From assembly GCA_964402925.1 (NCBI GenBank), contig CAYOED010000002.1:62001-126000 (forward strand): 64,000 nucleotides of DNA, written 5' to 3'. Both the position numbers and the translations under genes were made by a program. This DNA comes from Suilimivivens sp964402925 (lineage in GTDB: Bacteria > Bacillota > Clostridia > Lachnospirales > Lachnospiraceae). Shown in pieces: positions 17,648-25,304 of the stretch. The notes beneath the pieces were generated by a model. It was given only the letters and a program-made list of their open reading frames with translations, was not told the origin of the DNA and did not search any database. Numbering within the stretch: the stretch's first letter is position 1; each line of letters opens with the position of its first letter.

Positions 17648-17757
17648 GTGCAATCGTAACTGTTCAGTACCTTCACAGTTACAATGCAAAATCCATCCTA
17701 AATTGCCTACGGCAATGGGATTTTGCATCGACCTGTACTGAATAGTTACGTGCAATC
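17648..17757. mobile_element. Miniature inverted-repeat element (IS66-type MITE) with 8-bp target duplication
   Basis: Terminal inverted repeats GTAACTGTTCAGTAC (17656-17670) and GTACTGAATAGTTAC (17735-17749) match at 14 of 15 positions. Inside them a second inverted pair, ATGCAAAATCC (17684-17694) and GGATTTTGCAT (17718-17728), brackets a small hairpin (ATTGCC-TAC-GGCAAT). The unit is flanked by a perfect direct repeat GTGCAATC at 17648-17655 and 17750-17757, the expected target-site duplication. Ends that begin GTAA together with 8-bp duplications are typical of the IS66 family. At 94 bp it carries no transposase and would have to be mobilised in trans. It lies in the gap downstream of galM. 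Confidence 0.85.
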
Positions 17758-17822
17758 TTTTTTAATACATTCAGTTTAGCATAACGCCGCTCCAAATGGG
17801 ATTGTAATGCATCGCAGTCTGC

Positions 17823-18860
17823 TTATGAACAAAATTGATAGATTGTTGTACTTTTGTACTGTTTGTCCGGTCCGAATACAGCAGAAGGAAAAGCAGGCTT
17901 ATTTGCAGTGTCCGGAAAATACTGGGTTTCCAGACAAAATCCGCTTCTTGCTTCATATTCTGCGTTTTCTTTGCCTATCTGCCTGCCAATAAAATTGCCT
18001 GCATAAAACTGCACGCCCGGCAGGTCTGTGTACCCTTTAAGACAGCGCCCCGATACGGGTTCCGTTACAACGGCAAACTCCCTTAACGTTCCGTTTTCTC
18101 CATCAATCACCCAGTTATGATCATAACCTCCGGCAATCTTAAGCTGTTCATCAGCTGCATCTATTTCCTCGCCGATTCTCTTTGCTTTCAAAAAGTCAAA
18201 GCTGGTTCCCTTAACCGGAGCAAGTTCTCCGGTTGGAATCCGACTTACTGCCACTGGTGTATAAGCAGACGCTTTCAATTCAAGTACATGATCATAGATT
18301 TTTCCTTTGTCATGCCCTGCCAGATTAAAGTAGGTATGATTCGTCATATTGATGATGGTATTCTTATCGCTGCAGGCTTCGTATTGGATTTTCAGTTCAT
18401 TGTCGTCTGTAAGAGAGTAAATAACCTGGATTTTCTTAGCGCCGGGAAATCCCATGCTGCCATCTTCATCCTCAAGCAAAAAACGGATACTGCCGTCTTC
18501 ACAGGAAGCCTCCCAGACTCTTTTGTGATATCCCAGTTCTTTATGGCTGTGTAGATTATTCTCTCCGTCATTTACATCAAGCTGGTAACTGCGCCCGTCC
18601 AATGTAAAAGCCGCCTTGCCTATGCGATTAGCATTTGGTCCGATTGTCGCTCCAAAAAAACTTCCGTTTTCCAAATAAGGCTCCAGCGTATCATACCCCA
18701 AAACCACATCAGCAATATTCCCATTTTGGTCCGGCACGAGTAAATTTACTAAAATAGCGCCATAATTGATAATGCCGGCTTTCATTCCCTTAGAATTTTC
18801 CAGCCAATACCGGTATATTTCTATTCCTGCTTTTGTCCTTCCAAACAGTTCTTTCTTCAT
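17823..18860 (-). CDS. galM: Aldose 1-epimerase (mutarotase)
   Basis: A 345-residue cytoplasmic enzyme interconverting alpha and beta anomers of glucose/galactose. The substrate-binding histidines appear in NNLHSHKELGYH and MTNHTYFNLAG. The catalytic glutamate is in the C-terminal CLETQYFPDTANKP block. Length is normal for the family. The ATG at 18860 follows AAGGGT only closely, so the ribosome binding site is not ideal. It lies 16 bases after recR and is probably the last gene of the pfk-dnaX-ybaB-recR unit, although nothing connects it functionally to recombination. Confidence 0.93.
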   Translation of the reverse strand: MKKELFGRTKAGIEIYRYWLENSKGMKAGIINYGAILVNLLVPDQNGNIADVVLGYDTLEPYLENGSFFGATIGPNANRIGKAAFTLDGRSYQLDVNDGENNLHSHKELGYHKRVWEASCEDGSIRFLLEDEDGSMGFPGAKKIQVIYSLTDDNELKIQYEACSDKNTIINMTNHTYFNLAGHDKGKIYDHVLELKASAYTPVAVSRIPTGELAPVKGTSFDFLKAKRIGEEIDAADEQLKIAGGYDHNWVIDGENGTLREFAVVTEPVSGRCLKGYTDLPGVQFYAGNFIGRQIGKENAEYEARSGFCLETQYFPDTANKPAFPSAVFGPDKQYKSTTIYQFCS

Positions 18861-18876
18861 ACCCTTAAATAATCTC

Positions 18877-19473
18877 CTAAATCTCGGTTCTGCCTTCCAG
18901 CGCCCTTAAGAGCGTCACCTCGTCAATGTATTCAAGATCTCCACCCACGGGAACACCGCTGGCAATCCTTGTCACTTTTATGCCTGTGGGCTTGATCAGC
19001 TTGCTGATATACATAGCTGTTGTTTCCCCCTCCAGACTTGAATTGGTTGCAATGATCACCTCTGAGACATTCCCCTCAAGACGCGTAATCAGTTCCTTTA
19101 ATCGGATATCCCCCGGACCGATTCCCAACATAGGGGAAATTGCCCCGTGGAGCACGTGATACACTCCCTCATACTTACCCGTCTTTTCATATGCCGCAAG
19201 ATCCCTTGTATTTTCCACTACCATAATCGTGCCATGATCCCGTTTGGAATTAGCGCAGACCGGACAGATCTCATTGTCGGTCAAAGTAAAGCACTCCTTG
19301 CAATAGCGAACGTTTTCTTTTGCGTCAATAATAGTTCTGGCAAGTCTTTCCACTCTGCTTTTAGGCATATTAATCAAGTGAAAAGCCAGCCTTTGCGCTG
19401 ACTTAGAACCGATTCCCGGCAATCCGGACAACTCATCTATTAATTTATTGATATGTCCGCTATACAGATTCAT
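18877..19473 (-). CDS. recR: Recombination mediator RecR
   Basis: A 198-residue recombinational-repair protein that acts with RecF and RecO in loading RecA at gaps. The helix-hairpin-helix region LSGLPGIGSKSAQRLAFHL is at residues 15-33. It is followed by the four-cysteine zinc finger CKECFTLTDNEICPVC and a Toprim domain (TIMVVENTRDLAAYEKTG to VIIATNSSLEGETTAMYI). Its ATG overlaps the stop of ybaB by one base (TAATG). The dnaX-ybaB-recR order is conserved in many bacteria. Confidence 0.97.
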   Translation of the reverse strand: MNLYSGHINKLIDELSGLPGIGSKSAQRLAFHLINMPKSRVERLARTIIDAKENVRYCKECFTLTDNEICPVCANSKRDHGTIMVVENTRDLAAYEKTGKYEGVYHVLHGAISPMLGIGPGDIRLKELITRLEGNVSEVIIATNSSLEGETTAMYISKLIKPTGIKVTRIASGVPVGGDLEYIDEVTLLRALEGRTEI

Positions 19474-19823
19474 TAGAAAGGAAGTCCTCCTCCCAGACCA
19501 AGTCCTCCCGTCATCTTATTCATGACCTCTGCATTTGCTTCCTCAGCCATGCGGAGAGCTTCATTGGTTGCTGCCATTACCAGATCCTCCAGCATTTCAA
19601 CGTCCTCAGGATCTACAACCTCCTGTGATAATTTCACCTTCGTTATTTCTTTTTTACCGGTAACAGTCACTTCCACCGCACCGCCGCCAGCCTTTGCCGT
19701 AAACTCCTTCGTCTCCAGCTCCTTCTGACTTTCTTCCATCTGACGCTGCATTCTCTGTGCCTGCTTCATCAGATTATTCATATTACCGGGCATACCACCC
19801 GGAAATCCTCCACGTTTTGCCAT
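19473..19823 (-). CDS. YbaB/EbfC family nucleoid-associated protein
   Basis: A 116-residue DNA-binding protein of the YbaB/EbfC family, which forms dimers that coat the nucleoid. A glycine/methionine-rich leader (RGGFPGGMPGNMNNLMKQAQ) precedes the helical arm MQRQMEESQKELETKEFTA, the beta region GGGAVEVTVTGKKEITKVKLS and the C-terminal helix. ATG 19823 is preferred over the ATG at 19829 because GGAGG then lies 6 nt upstream rather than adjoining the start. It is translationally linked to recR. Confidence 0.95.
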   Translation of the reverse strand: MAKRGGFPGGMPGNMNNLMKQAQRMQRQMEESQKELETKEFTAKAGGGAVEVTVTGKKEITKVKLSQEVVDPEDVEMLEDLVMAATNEALRMAEEANAEVMNKMTGGLGLGGGLPF

Positions 19824-19837
19824 GTTCATCCTCCATT

Positions 19838-19859
19838 TCGACCTGTACTGAATAATTAC
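19838..19859 (-). repeat. Solo end of the IS66-type MITE
   Basis: On the minus strand this reads GTAATTATTCAGTACAGGTC followed by GA. It matches the right end of the element at 17648-17757 (GTAACTATTCAGTACAGGTC then GA) with one difference. No partner end or target duplication was found nearby. It lies in the 61-base gap between dnaX and ybaB and looks like a decayed remnant or a chance fixed end. Confidence 0.65.
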
Positions 19860-19884
19860 CTATATATTACCATTAGTTTATATA

Positions 19885-21489
19885 TTAAATCAATTCCTCC
19901 GGCTCTTCCTCGAGTTCTTCCACTTCCATGTGAATCACCTGACTTACCACCTTCGTGAGATCCGGGAAAAGTTCTTCGGGATTTCTTCCCTGTTCTGCGC
20001 TCTGTACCGTCACTTTCATTTCTTTTCCTATAAAATTACAGACAATACGCTCCAGTTCCTCCCGGTGCTGCGCTTCCCGGAAATAATCCGAGGGCAGTCC
20101 ATCTTCTACCACCACCAACAGGCTGCCATCACCTGCAAGACTCGGATATGCACTCTTCAGATATGCCTTCATGGGCATGGATGCCTCGCCCACAATGGCG
20201 GACCATTTTCCCACTGTCTGCTTCACATCTTCCGGAATCGCCTTTGGAAGTTCCGCCTTGACTACAGGCTGCGAATCCGCCGTGCTGCCCCCAGCGCTCT
20301 CTGCTCCCATTCCCGTGGAAACTACTGCCGGAATTCCATTTTCAATTTTCTCTTCCAGCTGCCTGATTCTGTCCACCAGCGAGTTTGCGTCCGTTTCCAT
20401 ACTCGGTCTGCACAGCTTGATCAAAGTCATTTCAACTAATATCCTTTTCTGGGATGCATAGCGAATCTGCCCCGAAAGTTCTGAAAGCACACGGATATAA
20501 CGCATAATGACATCGTTTTCCGCCATCTTGGCTTCTTCCTTCAGACGTGCCAGGTTTTCTGTGGAAACATCTATCACATCCTCGATTCCGTCCGCAGTTT
20601 TTACCAAAAGCAGATTTCTCAGATACCATGTGAAATCTGAAATAAACTGAGTCAGTTCCCTGCCCTGCATAACGATTTCTTCCAGCAGGAAAATTGCATC
20701 CGTCACCTCCCCTTTTAAAACAATTCTGAGGAGTCGGCTGAATACTTCTGTATCCACTGCCCCAAGCACATCCAGCACCTTATCATAGGTCAGTTCCTGT
20801 CCAAAGTGGAACGCAATACACTGATCCAAAAGACTTAAGGCATCACGCATGGAACCATCCGCTACTTTGGCAATGTAGCGGATGGCTTTATCTTCTATCT
20901 GAACCTGTTCCTGTTCTATCAGTTCCCTGATGCGTTCCGATATGGTATCAATTGTGATCCTTTTAAAATCATACCTCTGACACCGGGACATAATCGTAAT
21001 CGGTATCTTATGGACCTCAGTGGTTGCCAATATGAAAATAACATAAGACGGCGGTTCCTCCAGAGTCTTAAGGAGCGCATTAAAGGCTCCTATAGAAAGC
21101 ATATGGACTTCATCAATAATATAAACCTTATATCTTCCTTCCGCCGGTGAATAAGTCACTTCATCCACGATTTCACGGATGCTGTCTACGCCATTGTTGG
21201 ATGCCGCATCAATCTCAATCACATTCATGCTGGCGCCTGCCGCAATGGCTTTGCAGATCGCACACTCTCCGCAGGGACTTCCGTCTGTCCTGTTTTCACA
21301 GTTTACCGCTTTCGCAAATATTTTTGCAATGCTGGTCTTCCCTGTTCCTCTGGTACCGCAAAATAAATATGCATGAGAGGTGCGCTCTGCCTTTATCTGA
21401 TTTTTCAAGGTAGTAACGATATGCTCCTGTCCCTTTACATCTTCAAATGTCGCAGGACGGAATTTTCTGTAAAGGGCTGTATATGACAT
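19885..21489 (-). CDS. dnaX: DNA polymerase III subunit gamma/tau
   Basis: Clamp-loader ATPase of the replicative polymerase. Walker A is GTRGTGKT at residues 45-52. The zinc module is CENRTDGSPCGECAIC. Walker B is IIDEVHML. The sensor/SRC motif is IMSRCQRYDF. Domain III and a 150-residue C-terminal tau-like region follow. At 534 residues it is a normal Firmicutes length. The ATG follows GGAAGG. It lies 38 bases after pfk and is followed by ybaB and recR. No small cytoplasmic/SRP RNA gene was seen beside it. No frameshift signal for a shorter gamma form was identified. Confidence 0.97.
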   Translation of the reverse strand: MSYTALYRKFRPATFEDVKGQEHIVTTLKNQIKAERTSHAYLFCGTRGTGKTSIAKIFAKAVNCENRTDGSPCGECAICKAIAAGASMNVIEIDAASNNGVDSIREIVDEVTYSPAEGRYKVYIIDEVHMLSIGAFNALLKTLEEPPSYVIFILATTEVHKIPITIMSRCQRYDFKRITIDTISERIRELIEQEQVQIEDKAIRYIAKVADGSMRDALSLLDQCIAFHFGQELTYDKVLDVLGAVDTEVFSRLLRIVLKGEVTDAIFLLEEIVMQGRELTQFISDFTWYLRNLLLVKTADGIEDVIDVSTENLARLKEEAKMAENDVIMRYIRVLSELSGQIRYASQKRILVEMTLIKLCRPSMETDANSLVDRIRQLEEKIENGIPAVVSTGMGAESAGGSTADSQPVVKAELPKAIPEDVKQTVGKWSAIVGEASMPMKAYLKSAYPSLAGDGSLLVVVEDGLPSDYFREAQHREELERIVCNFIGKEMKVTVQSAEQGRNPEELFPDLTKVVSQVIHMEVEELEEEPEELI

Positions 21490-21527
21490 ACCTTTTCTTT
21501 CCTTCCATGACGCCCGCAGGCATCAGA

Positions 21528-22601
21528 TTAATCACCAAAGCTGATTCCCATAAGCTTCGCTTCTTTTACGATGGAAGCATCCGGTGAAATCATCTTAAGC
21601 TTTCCGGCAACTTCTTCAAGGGGTACTTTTACCACTTCACGATTCTTATATCCAACCATGAATCCGTATTCACCCTTCAGAATAAGCTCGCCTGCTTCTG
21701 CTCCTAAACGGCTTGCAAAGACACGGTCATAAGGACAGGGGCTTCCGCCTCTCTGAGTATGACCGGGAACGGTCACTCTCACTTCATGCCCTGTCATATC
21801 CTGAATCTGCTGTGCAAGTTCATAGGAAACTGACGGGAATTTATAATTTTTCATCTTTTCTTTGTATTCTTTTTTGGATAATTTAGCGTCTTCCTTGGAA
21901 ATAGCGCCTTCTGCTACCGCCAGGATCGTAAATCTGCTTCCGTTTTCATTACGCTGTTTGATTTTATTCACTACTTTCTTGATATCATAGGGAATCTCAG
22001 GAATCAGAATGATGTCTGCTCCGCCGGCCATACCTGCATTCAAGGTAAGCCATCCAACCTTGTGCCCCATTACTTCCACGATAAATACTCTTCCGTGGGA
22101 TGCAGCAGTGGTGTGGATACAATCGATGGCGTCGGTTGCAATATTTACCGCACTCTGGAAACCGAAAGTCATATCCGTTCCCCATAAATCATTATCAATC
22201 GTCTTGGGAAGGGTAATCACATTCAGACCTTCTTCTCTTAAAAGATTCGCTGTCTTATGTGTTCCATTGCCTCCTAAGATTACCATGCAGTCCAGACGCA
22301 GTTTGTAATAATTCTGTTTCATTGCGTCAACTTTATCCAGACCGTTTTCATCAGGATCCTTAATCGTTTTAAAAGGAGTACGCGAACTTCCCAGAATCGT
22401 TCCGCCCTTTGTAAGTATACCGGAAAAATCACGTCCATCAAGCATCCGGAAATTTCCGTAGATGAGCCCTCTATAGCCGTCGATAAAACCATAGATCTCA
22501 ACCTGCTCTTTACTGTTTACAAGACACTTTACTACACCTCTCATGGCAGCATTCAATGCCTGACAATCGCCGCCGCTTGTTAACATACCAATTCTCTTCA
22601 C
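21528..22601 (-). CDS. 6-phosphofructokinase, atypical substrate-determining residues
   Basis: A 357-residue PfkA-family kinase of glycolysis. The N-terminal loop is GMLTSGGDCQALNAAMRG. The phosphate-donor loop reads ILGGNGTHKTA instead of the usual GGDGS, so the aspartate before the glycine is Asn. The glycine that favours ATP over pyrophosphate is kept. The catalytic block is PKTIDNDLWGTD with Lys where E. coli PfkA has Gly (PGTIDND), a feature common in PPi-type enzymes. GMAGGADIILIPE and GHTQRGGSPCPYDR are present. The donor (ATP or PPi) is therefore uncertain. It has its own promoter and heads the dnaX unit. The phosphofructokinase fold itself is certain. Confidence 0.93.
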   Translation of the reverse strand: MKRIGMLTSGGDCQALNAAMRGVVKCLVNSKEQVEIYGFIDGYRGLIYGNFRMLDGRDFSGILTKGGTILGSSRTPFKTIKDPDENGLDKVDAMKQNYYKLRLDCMVILGGNGTHKTANLLREEGLNVITLPKTIDNDLWGTDMTFGFQSAVNIATDAIDCIHTTAASHGRVFIVEVMGHKVGWLTLNAGMAGGADIILIPEIPYDIKKVVNKIKQRNENGSRFTILAVAEGAISKEDAKLSKKEYKEKMKNYKFPSVSYELAQQIQDMTGHEVRVTVPGHTQRGGSPCPYDRVFASRLGAEAGELILKGEYGFMVGYKNREVVKVPLEEVAGKLKMISPDASIVKEAKLMGISFGD

Positions 22602-22655
22602 TTAACCCATCCTCCTTGTCCTAATGTAAACATATTTATAGTTTATGCACTAATT

Positions 22656-22684
22656 ATTATACATAATTTGAAGCTTCTTAACAA
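22656..22684 (-). promoter_or_regulatory. Sigma-A promoter of pfk-dnaX unit
   Basis: Minus strand TTGTTA (22679-22684), 17-base spacer, TATAAT (22656-22661). The start codon of pfk is about 55 bases downstream, with AGGAGG in the leader. Confidence 0.75.
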
Positions 22685-22770
22685 CCTTTTTGCCTGCCTA
22701 ATTTACCTTTTTATCGCGTGACATTCTTATGTTAACAAACGCTGCCACACTTCGCGGACCAGCTTATCAT

Positions 22771-22812
22771 AAAAAAAACCTCTGAAACTGCATGCCTGCA
22801 ATTCCAAAGGTT
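22771..22812 (-). terminator. Intrinsic terminator of the small gene at 22833-23135
   Basis: On the minus strand a 16-bp stem (right and left arms within 22777-22812, all positions Watson-Crick or G-U) closes a GGCA loop. It runs into eight uridines (A-run at 22771-22778). It ends transcription of the small gene before the pfk promoter. Confidence 0.9.
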
Positions 22813-22832
22813 CTTAATCCAAAAAGGAGTTC

Positions 22833-23135
22833 TCACACTGTTTGACTGTTCAGATTTATAAATCTGCTTCCTACCGACAGCATTTTTTCTATTTCTGTCT
22901 TTACGTCTGTCTTTCTTCCTTCTCCTTTTGTGTCCGCTTTTTCGCTTTCCGCCTTTTCTGTATCATTCTGCTTTTCTGTCTTGTCACATTCTTTAAAGAA
23001 GGTCTCCGTGCTCTGGGCTTCAATCATTGCATGCATCTGGTAAACGCCCTTTCTGATCCGTTCGTCTTCTTTTTTTCTCTTTTCTACTTTCCCCAACTGT
23101 TGCTCCCTAAACTCCGTCATATTTCCTATCAGCAT
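22833..23135 (-). CDS. Small hydrophilic protein of unknown function
   Basis: A 100-residue, highly charged protein that I do not recognise. The sequence is rich in Glu and Lys throughout (EKRKKEDERIRKG near residues 18-30, then KTEKQNDTEKAESEKADTKG) and has no hydrophobic segment, so it is probably helical or partly disordered and cytoplasmic. ATG 23135 has GAAGGGTG upstream, and a strong terminator follows the stop, so it is expressed as a single-gene unit. A plus-strand frame over the same interval is judged a shadow because it lacks a ribosome binding site and is Phe/Leu/Cys-rich. Confidence 0.65.
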   Translation of the reverse strand: MLIGNMTEFREQQLGKVEKRKKEDERIRKGVYQMHAMIEAQSTETFFKECDKTEKQNDTEKAESEKADTKGEGRKTDVKTEIEKMLSVGSRFINLNSQTV

Positions 23136-23263
23136 ATTTTCACCCTTCTTTCATTTTCAAGTATATAGCAGAACAAATCAGCTTTTTCATAAATTTTATC
23201 GGAGCATTCGCAAAAACAATTTATAAAAGTTTCACCAATCGCCTAAAATCAGTCACGAAATGA

Positions 23264-23292
23264 TTGACTAAAAATTTTGAAACCAGTATAAT
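23264..23292 (+). promoter_or_regulatory. Promoter of tRNA-Ser
   Basis: TTGACT (23264-23269), 17-base spacer, TATAAT (23287-23292), about 40 bases before the tRNA gene. Confidence 0.8.
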
Positions 23293-23332
23293 AACAACGG
23301 ATATAATACTTTTGATAGTAAATCACATATTT

Positions 23333-23423
23333 GGAGACGTACCGAAGTGGCCGTAACGGGGCTGACTCGAAATCAGTTTATCGGTATTAAGCCGGTACGA
23401 GGGTTCGAATCCCTCCGTCTCCG
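23333..23423 (+). tRNA. tRNA-Ser (anticodon CGA)
   Basis: The acceptor stem GGAGACG (23333-23339) pairs with CGTCTCC (23416-23422) with discriminator G. The anticodon stem 23361-23365/23373-23377 encloses a 7-base loop with anticodon CGA at 23368-23370, reading UCG. The long variable arm typical of serine tRNAs follows, and the T arm contains GGTTCGAATCC. The CCA end is not encoded. Confidence 0.96.
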
Positions 23424-23429
23424 CTGACA

Positions 23430-23454
23430 AGCCGAAGCTTCTGCTTCGGCTTTT
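23430..23454 (+). terminator. Terminator of tRNA-Ser
   Basis: AGCCGAAGC and GCTTCGGCT form a 9-bp stem with a TTCT loop, followed by TTT. It lies 6 bases after the tRNA. Confidence 0.85.
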
Positions 23455-23473
23455 AATATATAGGTTCTTGAAG

Positions 23474-23502
23474 TTATCAAGCTAATCACACATAATTATA
23501 CT
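23474..23502 (+). promoter_or_regulatory. Candidate promoter of the two-component operon
   Basis: TTATCA (23474-23479), 17-base spacer, TATACT (23497-23502), about 59 bases before the response regulator start. The -35 match is only moderate. Confidence 0.5.
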
Positions 23503-23560
23503 GTGCCTGATACCCAAAAACGCAGGGAAGCCTGCCGACGCAATGAGAAAGGAAAAAGCC

Positions 23561-24262
23561 ATGAACAAATATCAAATCCTGCTTGTTGAAGATGATGCAG
23601 AGATCAGCGAAATGCTAAAGAACTATTTAGCAACAGAAAATTATGATGTAATTTGTGCTTTTGACGGACAGGAGGCTTGTAATAAATTTGACTCTGCCCC
23701 CTTTCATCTTGTCCTGTTAGACTTGATGATACCTAAAATCAGCGGTATGGACGTAATGCAGCATATCCGGAAAAACAGCTTTGTTCCAATCATTATTATT
23801 TCCGCCAAAGATGCGGAAAGTGATAAAACATTAGGTCTGGGATTAGGTGCAGATGATTACATTACGAAGCCTTTTTCTGTCGCAGAAGTTTTGGCGCGGA
23901 TCAAAGCGAACCTGCGCAGAACAATGCATTATGACAAAGCGGCTATCGTTGCTCCTGCCCTTCTTACAGCAGGGGATTTAATTATGAACCTGTCAGACCA
24001 TACTCTTACCAAAAAAGGAGAAACAGTTGATCTGACGGCAAAAGAGTTTGAAATTCTGAAACTGTTTTTACAGAATCCAAAAAAAGTCTATACAAAAGAG
24101 CAAATATACTCCCTTGTCTGGAATGACGCATATTGCGGGGATGAAAATGCCGTAAATGTGCATATCAGCAGATTAAGGAATAAAATAGAGGACGATTCCC
24201 GTACTCCCCGATATGTGCTTACTGTTTGGGGAATCGGCTATAAACTGGGAGAACAATTATGA
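23561..24262 (+). CDS. OmpR-family response regulator
   Basis: A 233-residue two-component transcription factor. The receiver domain has the acidic pair in LLVEDDAEI, the phosphoacceptor aspartate in LVLLDLMIPKISG and the conserved lysine in DDYITKPF. The winged-helix output domain includes LTAKEFEILKLFL and VNVHISRLRNKIE. ATG 23561 is preferred over the frame start at 23543 since AAAGGA lies upstream and the receiver domain begins there. Its stop overlaps the start of the kinase (ATGA). With the ABC genes downstream it is likely to activate transporter expression when the kinase senses an antimicrobial peptide. Confidence 0.95.
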   Translation: MNKYQILLVEDDAEISEMLKNYLATENYDVICAFDGQEACNKFDSAPFHLVLLDLMIPKISGMDVMQHIRKNSFVPIIIISAKDAESDKTLGLGLGADDYITKPFSVAEVLARIKANLRRTMHYDKAAIVAPALLTAGDLIMNLSDHTLTKKGETVDLTAKEFEILKLFLQNPKKVYTKEQIYSLVWNDAYCGDENAVNVHISRLRNKIEDDSRTPRYVLTVWGIGYKLGEQL

Positions 24263-25200
24263 ACAATGCGACGATTATCTTTTTTCTATGCCTTTTCATT
24301 TTCTGTTTGCTGTGTATTGTTTTTTATCAACAATTTGTATTTCGGAGCGGTACACAGACAAAACTGCGGGAAATCCACGAGAAATTAAGTGAAATATTAG
24401 ACGCAGGCAGTGACGAGAAGATTATGGTTTTCACCGAAAATAAAGAGCTTATGGAATTAGCGGCACAAATTAACCGCCTGTTGGAAAATCACTTGAAAGT
24501 AAAAGCAGATTATCGCCGTTCGCAAATAGCTTCAAAAAGAATGTTGTCTAACATTTCCCATGATATTAAAACGCCCATGACCGTCATTTTAGGATACCTG
24601 GAGATTATGCGGATAAACGGCGCTGCCACAAATGACATGCTGATAAAGACGGAACAAAAAGCTCAAAGCCTTATGGAACTGATCGATCAGTTTTTTACTT
24701 TGGCAAAAATAGAATCAGGTGATACGGATATAGAACTTTCCAGAGTAGATATTTGCGAAATTTGCCGTGAAAGTATTTTGGATTTTTATGAAATATTATC
24801 AAAAGAAGATTTTCAAGTGGATATTGAACTGCCCGAAAAGGCTGTTTATATAAAAGGAAATAAAGAAGCCTTGCAGCGAATTTTATTTAATCTTGTTTCC
24901 AACGTAAGCCGCTACGGGGCAGATGGAAAATATTTAGGTCTATTTCTCAGAATGGATGAAAAAAATGTATATGTTGATGTAGTTGACAAAGGACAAGGAG
25001 TAGATAAATCCTTAGCAGAAAACGTATTTGACCGTCTTTTTACAATGGAGGATTCCCGCAGCCGTAACATACAAGGCAGTGGTCTGGGGCTGACTATCGC
25101 TAAAAATCTGGCTCTACAGCTTGGCGGGGAAATCATTCTTGACAGCACCCCCTATGTAAGGACCACCTTCACAGTCAAGCTGCAAAAATCACCATACTAA
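24259..25200 (+). CDS. Sensor histidine kinase, intramembrane-sensing type
   Basis: A 313-residue kinase with one clear N-terminal membrane helix (IIFFLCLFIFCLLCIVFY) and almost no extracytoplasmic domain. It has the dimerisation/phosphoacceptor box SNISHDIKTPMTVILGYLE and an HATPase domain with NLVSNVSRYG, DKGQGVDKS and GSGLGLTIAKNLA. Such a small sensor part is typical of kinases that work with a BceAB- or LanFEG-like transporter in peptide-antibiotic resistance. It is translationally coupled to the regulator gene. Confidence 0.94.
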   Translation: MNNATIIFFLCLFIFCLLCIVFYQQFVFRSGTQTKLREIHEKLSEILDAGSDEKIMVFTENKELMELAAQINRLLENHLKVKADYRRSQIASKRMLSNISHDIKTPMTVILGYLEIMRINGAATNDMLIKTEQKAQSLMELIDQFFTLAKIESGDTDIELSRVDICEICRESILDFYEILSKEDFQVDIELPEKAVYIKGNKEALQRILFNLVSNVSRYGADGKYLGLFLRMDEKNVYVDVVDKGQGVDKSLAENVFDRLFTMEDSRSRNIQGSGLGLTIAKNLALQLGGEIILDSTPYVRTTFTVKLQKSPY

Positions 25201-25215
25201 AATGCCGCGAAAGAA

Positions 25216-25262
25216 ATTTGTAAGATTTATTCAAGAGTTTTGAAAATCATAGCCGCTACAAT
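25216..25262 (+). promoter_or_regulatory. Candidate regulator-controlled promoter of the ABC genes
   Basis: Three similar blocks (TTTGTAAGATT, TATTCAAGAGT, TTTGAAAATCA) lie at about 11-base spacing just ahead of TACAAT (25257-25262). No good -35 is present, as expected for a promoter activated by an OmpR-type regulator bound to direct repeats. Assignment rests on position and spacing only. Confidence 0.4.
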
Positions 25263-25304
25263 GGGTATCAGAGAACTAAAGTTCCCCGAAAGGAGGCAAT
25301 GAAA

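Noticed and set aside
21490..21527. SRP/small cytoplasmic RNA beside dnaX
   Set aside because: The gap to pfk is only 38 bases and too short for it.
23424..23560. Integration site of a mobile island at tRNA-Ser
   Set aside because: No integrase gene and no repeat of the tRNA 3-prime end was found downstream of the ABC module, so island status remains only a suspicion.
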